From CAZVYN01 sp964631125 (GTDB lineage Bacteria; Eisenbacteria; RBG-16-71-46; CAIMUX01): DNA of 50,367 bases. The notes under the pieces are model-generated. The model was given only the letters and a program-made list of their open reading frames with translations. It ran no database searches and had not been told where the DNA came from. The stretch covers positions 1 to 50,367 of the forward strand of contig CAZVYN010000024.1 of NCBI GenBank assembly GCA_964631125.1. Direction: 5' to 3'. The position numbers and the translations under genes are program-made. Positions 7,466 through 15,363 of the stretch are shown here, piece after piece (the first letter of the stretch is position 1; the number at the start of each line of letters is the position of its first letter).

Positions 7466-9265
7466 TCACTCATGACTCTTGAGCAACGCCAGGAAGGCCT
7501 CTTGCGGCACGTGCACGCTGCCGATCTGCTTCATCCGCTTCTTGCCTTCCTTCTGCTTCTCCAGCAGCTTGCGCTTGCGTGAGATGTCGCCGCCGTAGCA
7601 CTTCGCGGTGACGTCCTTGCGCATCGCGCTGACCGTCGAGCGGGCGATGACCTTGCCGCCGATGGCCGCCTGGATCGCGATCTGGAACATCTGGCGCGGG
7701 ATCAGCTCCTTCAATCGGTCGACCAAGTCGCGCCCGCGGTCGTACGCCTTGTCGCGGTGCACGATAATCGAGAGCGCGTCGACCTTCTCCAGATTGAGCA
7801 TGACGGTCAACTTGACCAGGTCGGACTCGACGTAGCCGGCCAGCTCGTAATCGAGCGTGGCGTAGCCCCGGCTGACCGACTTCAGGCGGTCGTAGAAGTC
7901 GTAGATGATCTCCGAGAGCGGCATCCGGTAGTTTAACTGCACGCGCGTCGGGTCCAGGTACTGCATGCCGATGTATTCCCCGCGCCGCTCCTGGACCAGC
8001 TTCATCAGATTGCCGGTGTACTCGGCCGGCGTGATGACCCGCGCCTCGATGAACGGTTCCTCCGACTTCTCGAAGTGCCCGGGGTCCGGCATATCGGCCG
8101 GGCTGTCGACCTGCACGACCTCGCCGTCGGATAGGGTCACCCGCAAGCTCACGTTCGGGATCGTCGCAATGATGTCCAGGCCGTACTCACGCGAGACCCG
8201 CTCCTGCACGATCTCCAGATGCAGCGGCCCCAGGAAACCGACGCGGAACCCGAAGCCCAACGCCGTCGACGTCTCGGGCTCGAAGGTGAGCGCGGCGTCA
8301 TTCAGCGCGAGCTTCGCGAGCGCCTCTTTCACATTGACGTAGTCCTCGGTGTCGATCGGGAAGAGCCCCGAGAACACCATCGGCTTCATCGGCTTGAACC
8401 CCGGCAGCGCGATCACCTCTTGCGAGCCGGCGAGCGCGATCGTGTCCCCCACCTTGGCGTCGGCCACGTTCTTCATCCCGCAGAGCAGATATCCGACCTC
8501 GCCCGCGCTGAGCTCGTCGCGGCGCACCATCTGCATCCGCATGTTGCCGATCTCATCGACCTCGTAGGTCTTCTCCGCGCCCAGCAGCCGGATCTTGTCA
8601 CCCGCGCGCACCTTGCCGTCGACCACGCGGATGTAGGCGACCACCCCGCGGAACTGATCGAAGCTGGAGTCGAAGATGAGTGCGCGCAGCGGCGCGTCCG
8701 GATTTCCTCGGGGCGGCGAGATGCGCTGCACCACCGCCTCCAGGATCTCGCGCACGCCGATCCCTTCGCGAGCGGAGGCCAAGAGAATCTCGTCGTCCCG
8801 CGAGCCGATGAAGTTGTGGATCTGCAGCTTCACGTCGTCGACCCGCGCCGCCAGCATGTCGATCTTGTTGATCACCGGCAGGATGTCGAGCCCCGCTTCC
8901 ATGGCCATGTGCAGGTTCGAGACGGTCTGGGCCTCGATCCCCTGCGACGCGTCGACCAGGAGAAGCGCTCCCTCACAGGCCGCGAGCGAACGCGACACCT
9001 CATAGGAGAAGTCGACGTGCCCCGGCGTGTCGATCAGATGGAAGCGGTATTCCTGGCCGTCGACGGCGCGATAATCCATCGCGATCGCGTGCGCCTTGAT
9101 CGTGATCCCGCGCTCCCGCTCCAGGTCCATGTTGTCCAGGACCTGTTCCTTCATCTCCTTCTTGGAGATCGTGCCGCAGGTATCGAGAAATCGATCGGCC
9201 AAGGTCGACTTGCCATGGTCGATGTGGGCGATGATGCAGAAGTTTCGGATGTGCGCTGCGTCCAT
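7466..9265 (-). CDS. lepA: Elongation factor 4 (LepA, ribosome-associated GTPase)
   Basis: A translational GTPase that acts on stalled or mis-translocated ribosomes. It has 599 residues from the ATG at 9265, the usual family length. The G1 motif AHIDHGKSTLADRFLD is followed by G2 in GITIKAHAIAM, G3 in DTPGHVDFSYEV and G4 in NKIDML. EF-G-like domains follow, then the LepA-specific C-terminal domain ending in GSVHVPQEAFLALLKSHE. The frame is open upstream to an ATG at 9289 and beyond, but homology begins at DAAHIRNFCIIAHIDHG, so 9265 is chosen. It heads the minus-strand run that continues into lepB. Confidence 0.97.
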   Translation of the reverse strand: MDAAHIRNFCIIAHIDHGKSTLADRFLDTCGTISKKEMKEQVLDNMDLERERGITIKAHAIAMDYRAVDGQEYRFHLIDTPGHVDFSYEVSRSLAACEGALLLVDASQGIEAQTVSNLHMAMEAGLDILPVINKIDMLAARVDDVKLQIHNFIGSRDDEILLASAREGIGVREILEAVVQRISPPRGNPDAPLRALIFDSSFDQFRGVVAYIRVVDGKVRAGDKIRLLGAEKTYEVDEIGNMRMQMVRRDELSAGEVGYLLCGMKNVADAKVGDTIALAGSQEVIALPGFKPMKPMVFSGLFPIDTEDYVNVKEALAKLALNDAALTFEPETSTALGFGFRVGFLGPLHLEIVQERVSREYGLDIIATIPNVSLRVTLSDGEVVQVDSPADMPDPGHFEKSEEPFIEARVITPAEYTGNLMKLVQERRGEYIGMQYLDPTRVQLNYRMPLSEIIYDFYDRLKSVSRGYATLDYELAGYVESDLVKLTVMLNLEKVDALSIIVHRDKAYDRGRDLVDRLKELIPRQMFQIAIQAAIGGKVIARSTVSAMRKDVTAKCYGGDISRKRKLLEKQKEGKKRMKQIGSVHVPQEAFLALLKSHE

Positions 9266-9335
9266 GGTCTCTCTGGGTGACGGGCTCATTATTCTCGGCG
9301 AGCCCTGCTCGCCGAGGACTTCTCTCGAGCGTTGT

Positions 9336-9950
9336 TCACCGGACAGGTATTCTCCACCCAACCCGCGCCACGCCCTCTGTAACTTCGATCGACAACCGCG
9401 CCTTCCGCGCCTCGCTGCTCCGACGCCCGCCGCCTTCCCGCAGCTCTACCCCCTGCGGTTCGAACTCGTCGTCGATCGGCCCGAGGACCGCGTCCACGTA
9501 GGCGTCCCCCATGCTCAGCAGGACCGCGAAGACGGACCACCAGGTGAAGTCACGGCGGTGAGCCGCGCTCCGGTCCGCCGCACGATTCCACTCGTCCGCG
9601 CGATCCGGCTCCTTCCGCGCCCGCGCGCGCAGCTCATCTTCCTCCCGACCCTCGTCGATCGCGCGATAGATGAAATAGCTCTCCCCCAGCGCGACCCCGG
9701 CCGCCTTCACCTTGTGCCCGTTCGACCACTGCCCCCACCCGGGGATCAGGACCGACCGGAGCATCTGCCCCCGCGGGGCCGAAAACCACGGACCACCGGC
9801 CTCTGCGTCGACATGTACGCCTGCCTCGACTTGTCCGACCGGCGTCGGCTCGATCGACTGCCATCCCTCCGGCGCCGGCGGGACCACCGCGACCGAATCC
9901 GGTGCAACCACTTGCGCCGACGCCTCGCTCGCGAGCAGGGCGACGACCAC
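9336..9950 (-). CDS. DUF5683-like secreted or membrane protein
   Basis: A protein of about 204 residues with an N-terminal hydrophobic stretch (VVVALLASEASAQ) that looks like a signal peptide ending in an AxA-type site. It continues with SVLIPGWGQWSNGHKVKAAG, which matches the LLPGWGQ(x)NG pattern of DUF5683 proteins common in Bacteroidota and FCB relatives. A second hydrophobic segment, WWSVFAVLLSMGDAYVDA, lies near the middle. The function of this family is unknown. The start is doubtful: the frame is open back through the tRNA-Sec gene, so translation must begin after 9977, and GTG at 9950 is the only conventional codon there that keeps the hydrophobic segment. Transcription may continue from the tRNA. 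Confidence 0.65.
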   Translation of the reverse strand: MVVALLASEASAQVVAPDSVAVVPPAPEGWQSIEPTPVGQVEAGVHVDAEAGGPWFSAPRGQMLRSVLIPGWGQWSNGHKVKAAGVALGESYFIYRAIDEGREEDELRARARKEPDRADEWNRAADRSAAHRRDFTWWSVFAVLLSMGDAYVDAVLGPIDDEFEPQGVELREGGGRRSSEARKARLSIEVTEGVARVGWRIPVR

Positions 9951-9976
9951 CCCGAGCCCGAACAGTCCTGCAGAAA

Positions 9977-10072
9977 TGGCGGGAACGTGTGGGAATCGAA
10001 CCCACCCCGGACACGCGAGTGCCCGGCAAAGGATTTGAAGTCCTCGGAGCCCACCAGAACCCATGCGTTCCC
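9977..10072 (-). tRNA. selC: tRNA-Sec (anticodon UCA)
   Basis: A 96-nt tRNA including an encoded CCA. The acceptor strands GGGAACG and CGTTCCC pair over at least seven base pairs, with a C/A eighth position. The T arm is GTGGG/CCCAC around TTCGATT. The anticodon loop CTTCAAA carries TCA. A long variable arm (CCGGGCACTCGCGTGTCCGG) is visible. The long D stem, extended acceptor-T helix and long variable arm resemble E. coli selC and separate it from a UCA-reading tRNA-Trp. It implies that the organism makes selenoproteins; no selA, selB or selD is in this window. Confidence 0.93.
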
Positions 10073-10240
10073 GAGAGTCAGAGCCCGGCGGAGGGTATCG
10101 GCGCGCCTCCGGAGTGTCAACGCGACCGCGGCGGCGCGTGCAGTAGACTGGTCTCCCCGCGCCAGTCGAGGCGACCGCGCGGCTCGAACGCACAGGCGAG
10201 GCGCTCGGACATGACAGGCTCTGGAAGGACCGGTTCTGGA

Positions 10241-11053
10241 ATGACACTAGCGGCGTTGCTCGACTTTCTCTGGCGCGACTACGTCGCGATCACACCCTCC
10301 GCCCGGCGGATCCACGACCTGATGGAGGCCCGGGGCGAACGCATCGTGAACGATCACGTCGCGTTTCGCACCTTCGACCTCGCCCCGATCGACCTGGAGT
10401 CGCTCGCCGCCCCCTTCGCCGCATTCGGCTACCTGGAGACCGGACGCTACGACTTCCCCGAGAAGAAACTCCGCGCGCGCTCCTACGCCCACCCCGGGCG
10501 CGGCGTTCCGTACGTCTTCATCTCTGAGTTAGAGGTGGGAGCGTTCAGCCCAGCGTTCCAGGAGATCGCGCGCGCCCTGGTCGCGCAGGTCCCCAAGTCG
10601 AGCGCGCGGTCACTCGAGTTGCTCACCGCGAAGCCCTCGTGGAGCGCGATCCCCTTCGACGACTACCAAACCCTCTTGGCCGAGTCGCAATACGGCGCCT
10701 GGCTCGCCGCCTTCGCGCTCCGCATCAACCACTGCACCGTGTCGGTCAACTACCTCTCGACCTTCGAGACGCTGCAAGCGCTCAACGAATGGCTCATCGC
10801 GGAAGGGTTCCCGATGAACGAGTCGGGTGGGTTGGTGAAGGGGTCCGCGGAAATCTTGCTCGAACAGTCGTCGATCCTGGCGGACCGAATCGAATGGGGC
10901 TTCGCGGACGGAAAGAAGCACGACGTGCCGTCGTGCTACTACGAATTCGCGCGACGGTATCCCGATCCGCAGACCGGTGGTCTCTACGCGGGGTTCTTCG
11001 GACCGTCGGCGAACAAGATCTTCGAGTCGACGGACACGCCGCGCGTCCGCTGA
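10241..11053 (+). CDS. DUF1338-family protein (2-oxoadipate dioxygenase/decarboxylase-like)
   Basis: A 270-residue cytosolic protein of the DUF1338 (HglS/YdcJ) superfamily. Characterised HglS members are Fe(II) enzymes that convert 2-oxoadipate to D-2-hydroxyglutarate in D-lysine catabolism. Candidate metal ligands are the histidine in VNDHVAFRTF, the histidine in RINHCTVSVN and the glutamate in CYYEFARRYPD. The start LAALLDFLWRDYVAITPSA is typical of short DUF1338 proteins. HglS itself is longer (about 460 residues), so substrate identity is uncertain. Another in-frame ATG exists at 10211; 10241 is preferred by alignment to the family start. It is a single gene, divergent from tRNA-Sec. Confidence 0.82.
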   Translation: MTLAALLDFLWRDYVAITPSARRIHDLMEARGERIVNDHVAFRTFDLAPIDLESLAAPFAAFGYLETGRYDFPEKKLRARSYAHPGRGVPYVFISELEVGAFSPAFQEIARALVAQVPKSSARSLELLTAKPSWSAIPFDDYQTLLAESQYGAWLAAFALRINHCTVSVNYLSTFETLQALNEWLIAEGFPMNESGGLVKGSAEILLEQSSILADRIEWGFADGKKHDVPSCYYEFARRYPDPQTGGLYAGFFGPSANKIFESTDTPRVR

Positions 11054-11125
11054 TCGGACTTCCAGGACCGAGCGAACGACCGTGTCGCTGGCAACCGCAT
11101 TGACCGAACGGAACGAGGTATTTCT

Positions 11126-13135
11126 ATGGGTTTACAACGACGACTCCGGTCGGCTCGGCCGGGCTCGAGAGCCAGGTCCATGAACCTCCTCGGACTCCTG
11201 CCGTCGGCGGCGCTCGGCGCCTCTGCGTTCTCGGCGATCCTCCTGGCCCTTCCCCTAGGCTGCGCCTCGGCGGCCGACCTGCTCGTCCCCGAGCAGTACG
11301 CGACAATTCAATCCGCCGTCGATGCTGCGAATGACGGCGACTGCGTCCTTCTCGCCGCCGGCATGTATCCGGAGGATGTCTCCGTCCTGAATCGATCTGT
11401 CGCGATCCGGTCGCGCTCGGGCGCCGAAGTCACCGTCGTGAGATCGATCACCTGGGTCGACGAGACGCCTGTGCTCCGCGAGTGCGAGGTCGTCGGGATC
11501 ACTTTCCTAGAGGGCTCCGAACTTCGGGCAAACGGACTCGCCGGCGTCCGCAAGTGCGTCTTCCTCGACGGAGCGGGAGTCTATTTCGATCCTCATACTC
11601 AGCAGGGGGCTTACACCGAACTCGCTGACTGCGAGTTTCGTGGCGCCACATCAATCAGGCCGCGGCCCCCCGGTGACGCCCACAGTATAATCAGCATCCG
11701 CAGCTGCTCGTTCCGCGGCCAGGGCTCTGTCCATCTGGGTCTCCTAGAATCGGATCTGGTGGAGGTGACGAATTGTCGCTTCGAGAGCGTCGTCCTGTAC
11801 AGCTCCGGTGCGTTCGTTTCGTTCTCCGATTGCGTGTTTGAGCGAATGTATGTGGGGCTCAACTCATATCTAGGCGTCAACGTCACCGACAGTATGTATG
11901 TCGACTGCCAAATTGACTTGGGAACGAGAAACCGTTTTCCGGTCGAGTTCACGCGAAATTGGTGCATTTCGAGTGAGGTCCGAGTCGGCGAGGGTGACCC
12001 TCCCGGGATACTCGACATTTCGTTGAATCGGTTTCTCGACACACCGTGCACGGTCTTGAGCTGGTCCACTGTCTCGCTCGCTGACAACCAGTTCAGGGGA
12101 GCTTCTCCGCTAGTCATCCTGCCTGTGGAGTACGCTGCGATTACGGGCAACACGTTCGAGACAGGAGATGCGACTCCATTGACAATCTCTTCGTGTGGAG
12201 ACACCAGTTGCATCTTCGACGTAACCGGCAACACTCTTGTTGGTGGAGAGTTCGGCTTGATAGCTAGTGGCGTGCTGCCAACGATCCATGTCACGTGTAA
12301 CGACTTTTTCGATCAGTCGAATTCCCCCACGAGCGGACTACCGGATCCGACTGGGTCCGAGGGCAATCTCTCTGCCGACCCCCTCTTCTGCGCGGACAAC
12401 GGAGTCGATCTAGCGCTCGAGTCGGAGAGTCCATGCGCGCCTGGGAATCACCCCGACGGGATGGATTGCGGAGTGATCGGGGGGCTGGAGATCGGGTGCG
12501 GCGGCTCGGGACGTCGGCCTGACCTCGAGGCGGTGACGCTTGGCATCAACGATCCGTATTCGCTGGATTCGCTGGCGATCCGGGTTGTGGTGAGAAATCG
12601 CGGGGAGATTCCGATCTGGGGCTGGGAATTGGAGTTCACGGATGGAGTCGATGTGATCAGGAAAGCTGGCGTTCCCCTGCTGCCTCATTCCAGCTGGACG
12701 TGGGTCGTGAAGACCGTGCCAGTGGGAACACCCCATCCGGCGACCGGACTCGGCGTCTGCCTCGATCCGGATAACTTGTTCGTGGAATCCGACGAGTCGA
12801 ACAACTGCTGGGTGGGGGCGGAGACGGTGGCTGATGTGGAGTCGGACGTCGCTGATCGATCGAAACTCTGGGACGAGTGGCTACCGCGAAGTCCGATTCG
12901 GAACGGGCAGGTGGTCGAATTGCCGCCGGGGTGCCTCGAGGTCGTGGTCATCGATGCGGTCGGGCGGGTCCAGCGACGGGCGACGGGCGGCGGCGGTGCG
13001 AGCACGATGAACTCGTTTGTCTGGGAAGCGTCGTCGGATCACGGGGACCGGTTCGCGGCGGGAGTTTACTTCCTGCGTTTGCGCGGGAGTGGGCGCGAAG
13101 TCACGAAGAGGGTGGTATTCCTGCGAGGCCAGTGA
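11126..13135 (+). CDS. Secreted parallel beta-helix protein with CARDB-like and C-terminal sorting domains
   Basis: A 669-residue predicted cell-surface or secreted protein. A basic N-region and a hydrophobic segment (ILLALPLGCASA) form a signal peptide. Residues of about 50-430 read as right-handed beta-helix repeats, starting VPEQYATIQSAVDAANDGDC, a classic pectate-lyase-fold opening. A CARDB-like Ig module follows at about 465-565 (RPDLEAVTLGIND ... SDESNNCWVGAE). The end (VVVIDAVGRVQRR ... GVYFLRLRGSGREV) is a FlgD-like/type A sorting domain. GAGG seven bases before the ATG at 11126 supports the start; an ATG at 11180 is an alternative. The central part (about 11580-12400) is visibly lower in GC and codon bias than its neighbours, which suggests fast evolution or transfer. 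The ligand is unknown. Confidence 0.8.
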   Translation: MGLQRRLRSARPGSRARSMNLLGLLPSAALGASAFSAILLALPLGCASAADLLVPEQYATIQSAVDAANDGDCVLLAAGMYPEDVSVLNRSVAIRSRSGAEVTVVRSITWVDETPVLRECEVVGITFLEGSELRANGLAGVRKCVFLDGAGVYFDPHTQQGAYTELADCEFRGATSIRPRPPGDAHSIISIRSCSFRGQGSVHLGLLESDLVEVTNCRFESVVLYSSGAFVSFSDCVFERMYVGLNSYLGVNVTDSMYVDCQIDLGTRNRFPVEFTRNWCISSEVRVGEGDPPGILDISLNRFLDTPCTVLSWSTVSLADNQFRGASPLVILPVEYAAITGNTFETGDATPLTISSCGDTSCIFDVTGNTLVGGEFGLIASGVLPTIHVTCNDFFDQSNSPTSGLPDPTGSEGNLSADPLFCADNGVDLALESESPCAPGNHPDGMDCGVIGGLEIGCGGSGRRPDLEAVTLGINDPYSLDSLAIRVVVRNRGEIPIWGWELEFTDGVDVIRKAGVPLLPHSSWTWVVKTVPVGTPHPATGLGVCLDPDNLFVESDESNNCWVGAETVADVESDVADRSKLWDEWLPRSPIRNGQVVELPPGCLEVVVIDAVGRVQRRATGGGGASTMNSFVWEASSDHGDRFAAGVYFLRLRGSGREVTKRVVFLRGQ

Positions 13136-13246
13136 GTGAGGAGCGGAGTTCCCAGAACAGCGATCCATCCGTGAGTTCAGATTGCGCTCCGCCCCTGGCG
13201 AGCGGAACGTGACGAAGGCGAGTCTTCGGCCTATCGCTTCAATAGT

Positions 13247-13277
13247 GGCAGGTTTAAAGTCTAATGTTAAATCTGCC
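13247..13277. promoter_or_regulatory. Inverted repeat in an AT-rich spot upstream of the DUF4143 ATPase
   Basis: GGCAGGTTTAA (13247-13257) and TTAAATCTGCC (13267-13277) pair at ten of eleven positions around a nine-base spacer. It lies 18 bases before the ATPase ATG in unusually AT-rich DNA for this genome. It could be an operator or an mRNA hairpin; no protein that binds it can be named. Confidence 0.45.
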
Positions 13278-13295
13278 GATGAAGTGAGAAACCCC

Positions 13296-14516
13296 ATGTA
13301 CCCCAGAGCTTTAGAAACCCGCTGGATCGCGGCTTCTGACCAGTTCCCGGTCCTTCTCCTCACTGGACCTCGACAGGTCGGCAAGACGACCTATTGGAGC
13401 ACCTGGCGGGAGGCAGCCGGGCCTATGTCACCCTGGACGACCCCGGATCTCCGATCACTTGCCAAGGAGGAGCCGCGACTCTTCCTCGAGCGGTTCCCGC
13501 CGCCGGTCCTGATCGACGAGGTGCACTACGCCCCGGAGCTCTTCCCCTTCATCAAGATGGCCGTGGATCGCGAGGGTCGGCCCGGCATGTTCTGGCTGAC
13601 GGGCTCGCAGCAGTTCCCCCTCATGCAGGGGATCACCGAGACACTGGCCGGTCGCGTCGCGATCGTGCAGCTCCTCGGCTTCAGCCGCCGAGAAGCGGAA
13701 CAGCGCCCAGCGTCGCTGGACCCGTTCGTTCCAACCCTGGCGCGCATCCGGGAGCGAAGTGAGAGCGCTGGGGAGACCTCGCTTCTCTGCGTGTTCGAGC
13801 GGATCTGGCTGGGAAGTTTTCTCGCGCTCGTAACCGGCGCGGTGCGAGATCGCGATCTCTTCATGAGTTCGTATCTCACAACCTATCTGGAGCGCGATGT
13901 CCGAGACCTGGCCCAGATCGGAGATCGAACCGCGTTCCTGAAGTTCCTGCGCGCATTCGCGGCGCGAACGGGACAGATGCTCAACCTCTCCGACTTGGCG
14001 CGAGACGTCGACGTGACCGTTCCGACCGCGAAGCGCTGGCTTTCCATCCTCGAGGCCAGCATGCAGATCTTCCTGCTGCAACCGTGGCACACCAACTTGA
14101 CGAAACGGTTGGCGAAGCGGCCCAAGCTCTACTTCCTGGACACAGGGCTCTGCGCCTATCTCACTCGCTGGCTGACGCCCGAGTCGCTCGCCCACGGCGC
14201 GATGGCGGGCGCGATTTTCGAGACGTTCGTGGTGACGGAGATCCTGAAATCGTGGTGGCACCGCGGTGGGTCGCCGGCCGCCTTCTACTTGCACGACCGA
14301 GACGGACACGAGATCGATCTGCTGCTCGATCAGGACGGCGCGCTCTACCCGGTCGAGATCAAACTCTCCGGCTCTCCGCGCCGAGAGTGGATCCGAACCT
14401 GGCGGAATTCGGCGGTGCTCGGGCCGAGGGTCGGCGAGGGGGCGGTCGTGTGCCTCTCGCCGCAACTGCTGCCGCTCTCCGAGCGCGACTCAGCCATGCC
14501 CGTTGGTGCGCTGTAA
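13296..14516 (+). CDS. DUF4143-family AAA ATPase with a frameshifted internal segment
   Basis: A 406-residue protein of the ATPase/DUF4143 family. Members combine an N-terminal AAA-type P-loop domain with a C-terminal nuclease-like domain and are usually of unknown function, often sporadic and toxin-antitoxin- or defence-like in distribution. Walker A is LLTGPRQVGKTT, Walker B is VLIDEVHY and sensor 1 is WLTGSQQ. The DUF4143 part includes SYLTTYLERDVRDL, and the end has HEIDLLLDQDG ... PVEIKLS, a PD-(D/E)xK-like signature. Between about 13391 and 13445 the frame reads nonsense, while the next frame reads LEHLAGGSRAYVTLDDP, exactly what the family has there. This shows two compensating one-base indels. 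The encoded protein may be impaired, or the assembly may hold two errors. Confidence 0.8.
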   Translation: MYPRALETRWIAASDQFPVLLLTGPRQVGKTTYWSTWREAAGPMSPWTTPDLRSLAKEEPRLFLERFPPPVLIDEVHYAPELFPFIKMAVDREGRPGMFWLTGSQQFPLMQGITETLAGRVAIVQLLGFSRREAEQRPASLDPFVPTLARIRERSESAGETSLLCVFERIWLGSFLALVTGAVRDRDLFMSSYLTTYLERDVRDLAQIGDRTAFLKFLRAFAARTGQMLNLSDLARDVDVTVPTAKRWLSILEASMQIFLLQPWHTNLTKRLAKRPKLYFLDTGLCAYLTRWLTPESLAHGAMAGAIFETFVVTEILKSWWHRGGSPAAFYLHDRDGHEIDLLLDQDGALYPVEIKLSGSPRREWIRTWRNSAVLGPRVGEGAVVCLSPQLLPLSERDSAMPVGAL

Positions 14517-14566
14517 CCACCCTCCGCTCCCACCGCCGCGAGGTAAGCTTGTCCCGCGTCCAAACG

Positions 14567-15206
14567 GGCTGGCCTATGTGACCGACGACTTTTCCGGACT
14601 GCGCATCCTCGATGTGAGTATGCCGGCGGCGCCCGCGATCGTCGCGTCGCTGCGCACGCCGGGGACGGCGGGCAATGTCGCCGTGGTCGGACCGTTCGCC
14701 TTCGTGGCCGACGAGTTCTACGGCGTCCAAGTCGTCTTCATCGGGACGACGGAACAGATCGAGCCCTCGGGCGGCCTCGACCCGCCGGGTTACGCGAGAC
14801 GCGCCGCCGCCACCGCGACGCATCTCTAGGTCACCGATCATCACAGCGGGTTGCGGATCCTCGGGCTGGCCGATCCGGTATCGCCCGTGAATGTCGGAAG
14901 CCTGGCGCTCCCGGGCGAGACGCGCGACGTGTAGGTGGTCGGATCGCTCGCCTACCTATCCGCTCGCCAGGCGGGCGTCTAGATCGTCGACTGGAGTGCG
15001 CCGTCGAACCCGGCGCTCGTGGGAACGGTCGACACGCCGGGCGAGGTGTGGGCGGTTGCGCGCGCGGAGAGATGGCGCCGGGCGAGCACCTTCTCTCCTG
15101 GGACGGCAACGACGACGGCGGAAGTTCGACCGCGAGTGGAGTCTACTTCGTGCGGGTGGAGGCGGGCGCGAAGCACGCGACTGCCCGCGTGATTCGAGTT
15201 CGTTGA
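14567..15206 (+). pseudogene. Decayed LVIVD-repeat surface protein with C-terminal sorting domain
   Basis: The remnant begins without a start codon at GLAYVTDDFSGLRILDVS, a clear LVIVD beta-propeller repeat. It continues through VADEFYGVQVV, TDHHSGLRILGLADP and IVDWSAPSNPALVGTVDTPG in one frame, interrupted by three in-frame TAG codons (14827-14829, 14938-14940, 14980-14982). After about 15070 the homology moves to another frame: APGEHLLSWDGNDDGG ... SGVYFVRVEAGA, a FlgD-like C-terminal sorting domain ending in TGA at 15204. The 5' end, the middle linker and the intact frame are gone. The original would have been a secreted surface protein like others in this window. It directly follows the damaged ATPase. 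Confidence 0.8.
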
Positions 15207-15233
15207 GGCGCATGCCGCCCAGAGGTCAGGGCA

Positions 15234-15259
15234 GGTCGGCCAGGGCGGTCGGCCAGGGC
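15234..15259. repeat. 13-bp tandem direct repeat, two copies
   Basis: GGTCGGCCAGGGC occurs twice back to back (15234-15246 and 15247-15259), preceded by a partial copy (GGTCAGGGCA) and followed by GGGTCGACTCGGGTCG. It lies between the pseudogene and the next signal-peptide gene. No function is apparent; replication slippage is likely. Confidence 0.6.
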
Positions 15260-15363
15260 GGGTCGACTCGGGTCGAAACTGTGGCTTCGCGGTGGCGGTC
15301 CCGAGCCGTACAGTCGCCCACGCATCTCGACAGGCTCGTCGAGCCGCACCACAGGAGGAAAGC

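Noticed and set aside
9977..10072. UCA anticodon read as a tRNA-Trp for UGA recoding
   Set aside because: The long variable arm, extended acceptor-T helix and 96-nt size fit tRNA-Sec. Many genes here end in TGA, so UGA is a normal stop.
13296..14516. DUF4143 ATPase as an insertion sequence or transposase
   Set aside because: No terminal inverted repeats or target duplications were seen, and the domains are those of the ATPase/DUF4143 family, not a transposase.
14567..15206. Possible TAG recoding (readthrough) in the LVIVD-repeat gene
   Set aside because: TAG is used as an ordinary stop by ino1, glmS, tatA and the PilV-like gene in this window. The gene also lacks a start and has a frameshift, so simple decay explains it.
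15234..15259. CRISPR-like repeat
   Set aside because: Only two 13-bp copies, directly abutting with no spacer and no cas genes nearby.
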